Source: Brachypterus glaber
Taxonomy: Eukaryota; Arthropoda; Insecta; Coleoptera; Kateretidae
Length of the DNA stretch: 64,000 nucleotides
Direction: 5' to 3'
Assembly: GCA_958510825.1 (NCBI GenBank)
Contig: OY294044.1
Span: forward strand, 79,902,895-79,966,894
Position 1 is the first letter of the stretch, and each line of letters starts with the position of its first letter. Below the pieces are notes generated by a model that did not search any database, had not been told where the DNA came from, and saw only the letters and a list, made by a program, of their open reading frames with translations. Shown piece after piece: positions 62,758 through 64,000 of the stretch. The position numbers and the translations under genes were made by a program.

Positions 62758-62789
62758 TTAAAAATTGTTCAAAATCGTTTTAAAATTAC

Positions 62790-64000
62790 TTACATTTACT
62801 CTCGGTTTAAAAATTATTCCTAAATACACTATAGTATTATAAAAAAAACACACAAAACATACACTAATACTGTTTAGAACAAAAAACAAACAAAAACGAT
62901 CCACTTTATTCGGCAGACTGTAATGAAATGACTAAAATATTTAGTTTACAATGGCACTTGTTACATAACATTATCATATGCGTCAGGAATATCGTTGCCG
63001 ATTTTATTATAATAAACTTTAGAAAGTTTTGTGCAATGATACCGCTCAAAATGGGGGCCCACTTGGGCATGCTCAGCTGCAGCTTAATTTCGATATTTCA
63101 GCTGTCGTAAATTGCCCCTCCCCATTTAAAAATTTTCCGTTCCCCGAAGTTACTTATAATTGCTCAAAGTTAAAAAATATTTATCTTAATAACACTGGTC
63201 TACTAAATAAGAAAAAAAAATCTTATCCAAAGACCAAAACCTATCATGCGTTAAGAATTTTTGTGTGCTGATAAATCCGAAAAAGTTTACTTTTTTAGGC
63301 ACGTATAACCAATGTCTAATAAAAACCGGGATTTACTCGAAATCTACGCGGTAGAAAGTTTTTTAAATTGAAAATTCGGTTTCAGCACACAAAAATACTT
63401 AAGGCATGATAGGTTTAGTCCTTGGAGAAGATTTTTTTTGTTGACCAGCGTAATCAAAATTACTTACACTTGCGGTTGAAAAATTATTCCTAAGTAGTCC
63501 GACAAGCCATATATAGTTAGTGTAAAAACACAAAACATACACTAATAACGTTCAGAACTAAAAACACAAAAAAAAAAACACGGAACGATCTACTTCATTC
63601 GGCAGACTGTAATGAAATGAACAAGATTAAATTTAGAATACCTTTTGTTAAAAAATTACATAACATTATCATATGAGTCAGAAATATCTTTGTTGACTTT
63701 ATTATAATAAATGTTAGGAAGTTTTGTGCAGTGTTATCGCTCAAAATGGGGGCTCACTTGGGCAGATTAATTTTGAGATTTCAGCTGTCGTAACCCCCCC
63801 CTCCTACATTTAAAAATTTCCCGCGCCCCAATGACTTATACAGCACTTTTACCACTATAGCACCAAGCTAAATTTTCTATTTATTATAAAAATTAAATGA
63901 AAAATAAATATCTTAATAATTAAAATTACTTACATATACTCGTGGTTGAAAAACAATTCATAATAATCCGACATAGTGTAAAAACACAAAACGTACACTA
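62790..64000. repeat. Tandem array, about 440-bp unit, running off the edge
   Basis: Unit starts (AAAATTACTTAC) at about 62784, 63459 and 63924. Shared words: TTCGGCAGACTGTAATGAAA, ACATAACATTATCATATG, CGCTCAAAATGGGGGC, TTTCAGCTGTCGTAA. The first unit is lengthened by a foldback insertion at 63194-63452. On the minus strand each unit has GTAAGTAATTTT, a good splice-donor match. Confidence 0.75.
63194..63452. mobile_element. 259-bp foldback MITE inside the tandem array
   Basis: ACTGGTCTACTAAATAAG, CCTATCATGCGTTAAGAATT, TTGTGTGCTG and inverted relatives (CAGCACACAA, AAGGCATGATAGG, TTGACCAGC). Its left inner part contains CCGAAAAAGTTTACTTTTTT, also found at about 15601. Confidence 0.65.

Overview
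The window is AT-rich, intron-containing, repeat-dense nuclear DNA from an insect. The evidence is a host gene with GT-AG introns, an exon of the arthropod-specific pickpocket channel family, and insect retroelements (errantivirus, BEL/Pao, Penelope). Order and species cannot be fixed from the sequence. A run of exactly 200 N (44463-44662) is a scaffold gap of conventional size.

Host genes. The plus strand carries the last four coding exons found of a PTCD2-like mitochondrial pentatricopeptide-repeat protein (3071-3265, 10058-10246, 27350-27568, 31334-31492; 253 codons, all junctions phase 0). The 5' exons were not found and are probably upstream. One minus-strand exon of a pickpocket-type DEG/ENaC channel lies at 35462-35668. 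No other host coding exon could be supported.

Mobile DNA in the PTCD2 introns. Intron 1 (6.8 kb) holds a 5'-truncated LINE with an RNase H tail, a minisatellite and a 2.1-kb foldback element. Intron 2 (17.1 kb) holds a recently inserted BEL/Pao element (identical 186-bp LTRs, ATGTT target duplication) that has lost protease, RT and RNase H, and an 11-kb Penelope-like element with about 680-bp inverted arms. Nested in the left arm of the Penelope-like element is an almost intact 7.85-kb errantivirus (Gypsy family with env; LTRs differ by one base; TACA target duplication). Every coding retroelement here lies antisense to PTCD2. Intron 3 is mostly a 1.8-kb nest of palindromes.

The most striking feature is in the errantivirus. 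Its pol carries, between RNase H and integrase, a macro (ADP-ribose-binding) domain resembling the TARG1/OARD1 deADP-ribosylase. Both residues matching the TARG1 catalytic pair (Lys and Asp) are present at the same 41-residue spacing. I know of no description of this arrangement, but could not search.

Right half (31.5-64 kb). This is a patchwork of non-autonomous DNA transposons, many of them foldback hairpins: two Tc1/mariner-like copies with relict coding, two Harbinger-type MITEs with TTA duplications, two AACGTT-rich elements, a GTTAAC-rich element, and a poly-C MITE family with nested copies. It also has a CR1/Jockey-like LINE (45.5-47.6 kb), two SINE-like copies, a tRNA-Ala-like sequence, an inverted duplicate of the PTCD2 last exon, a small GC-rich island at about 51 kb and a tandem array running off the right edge.
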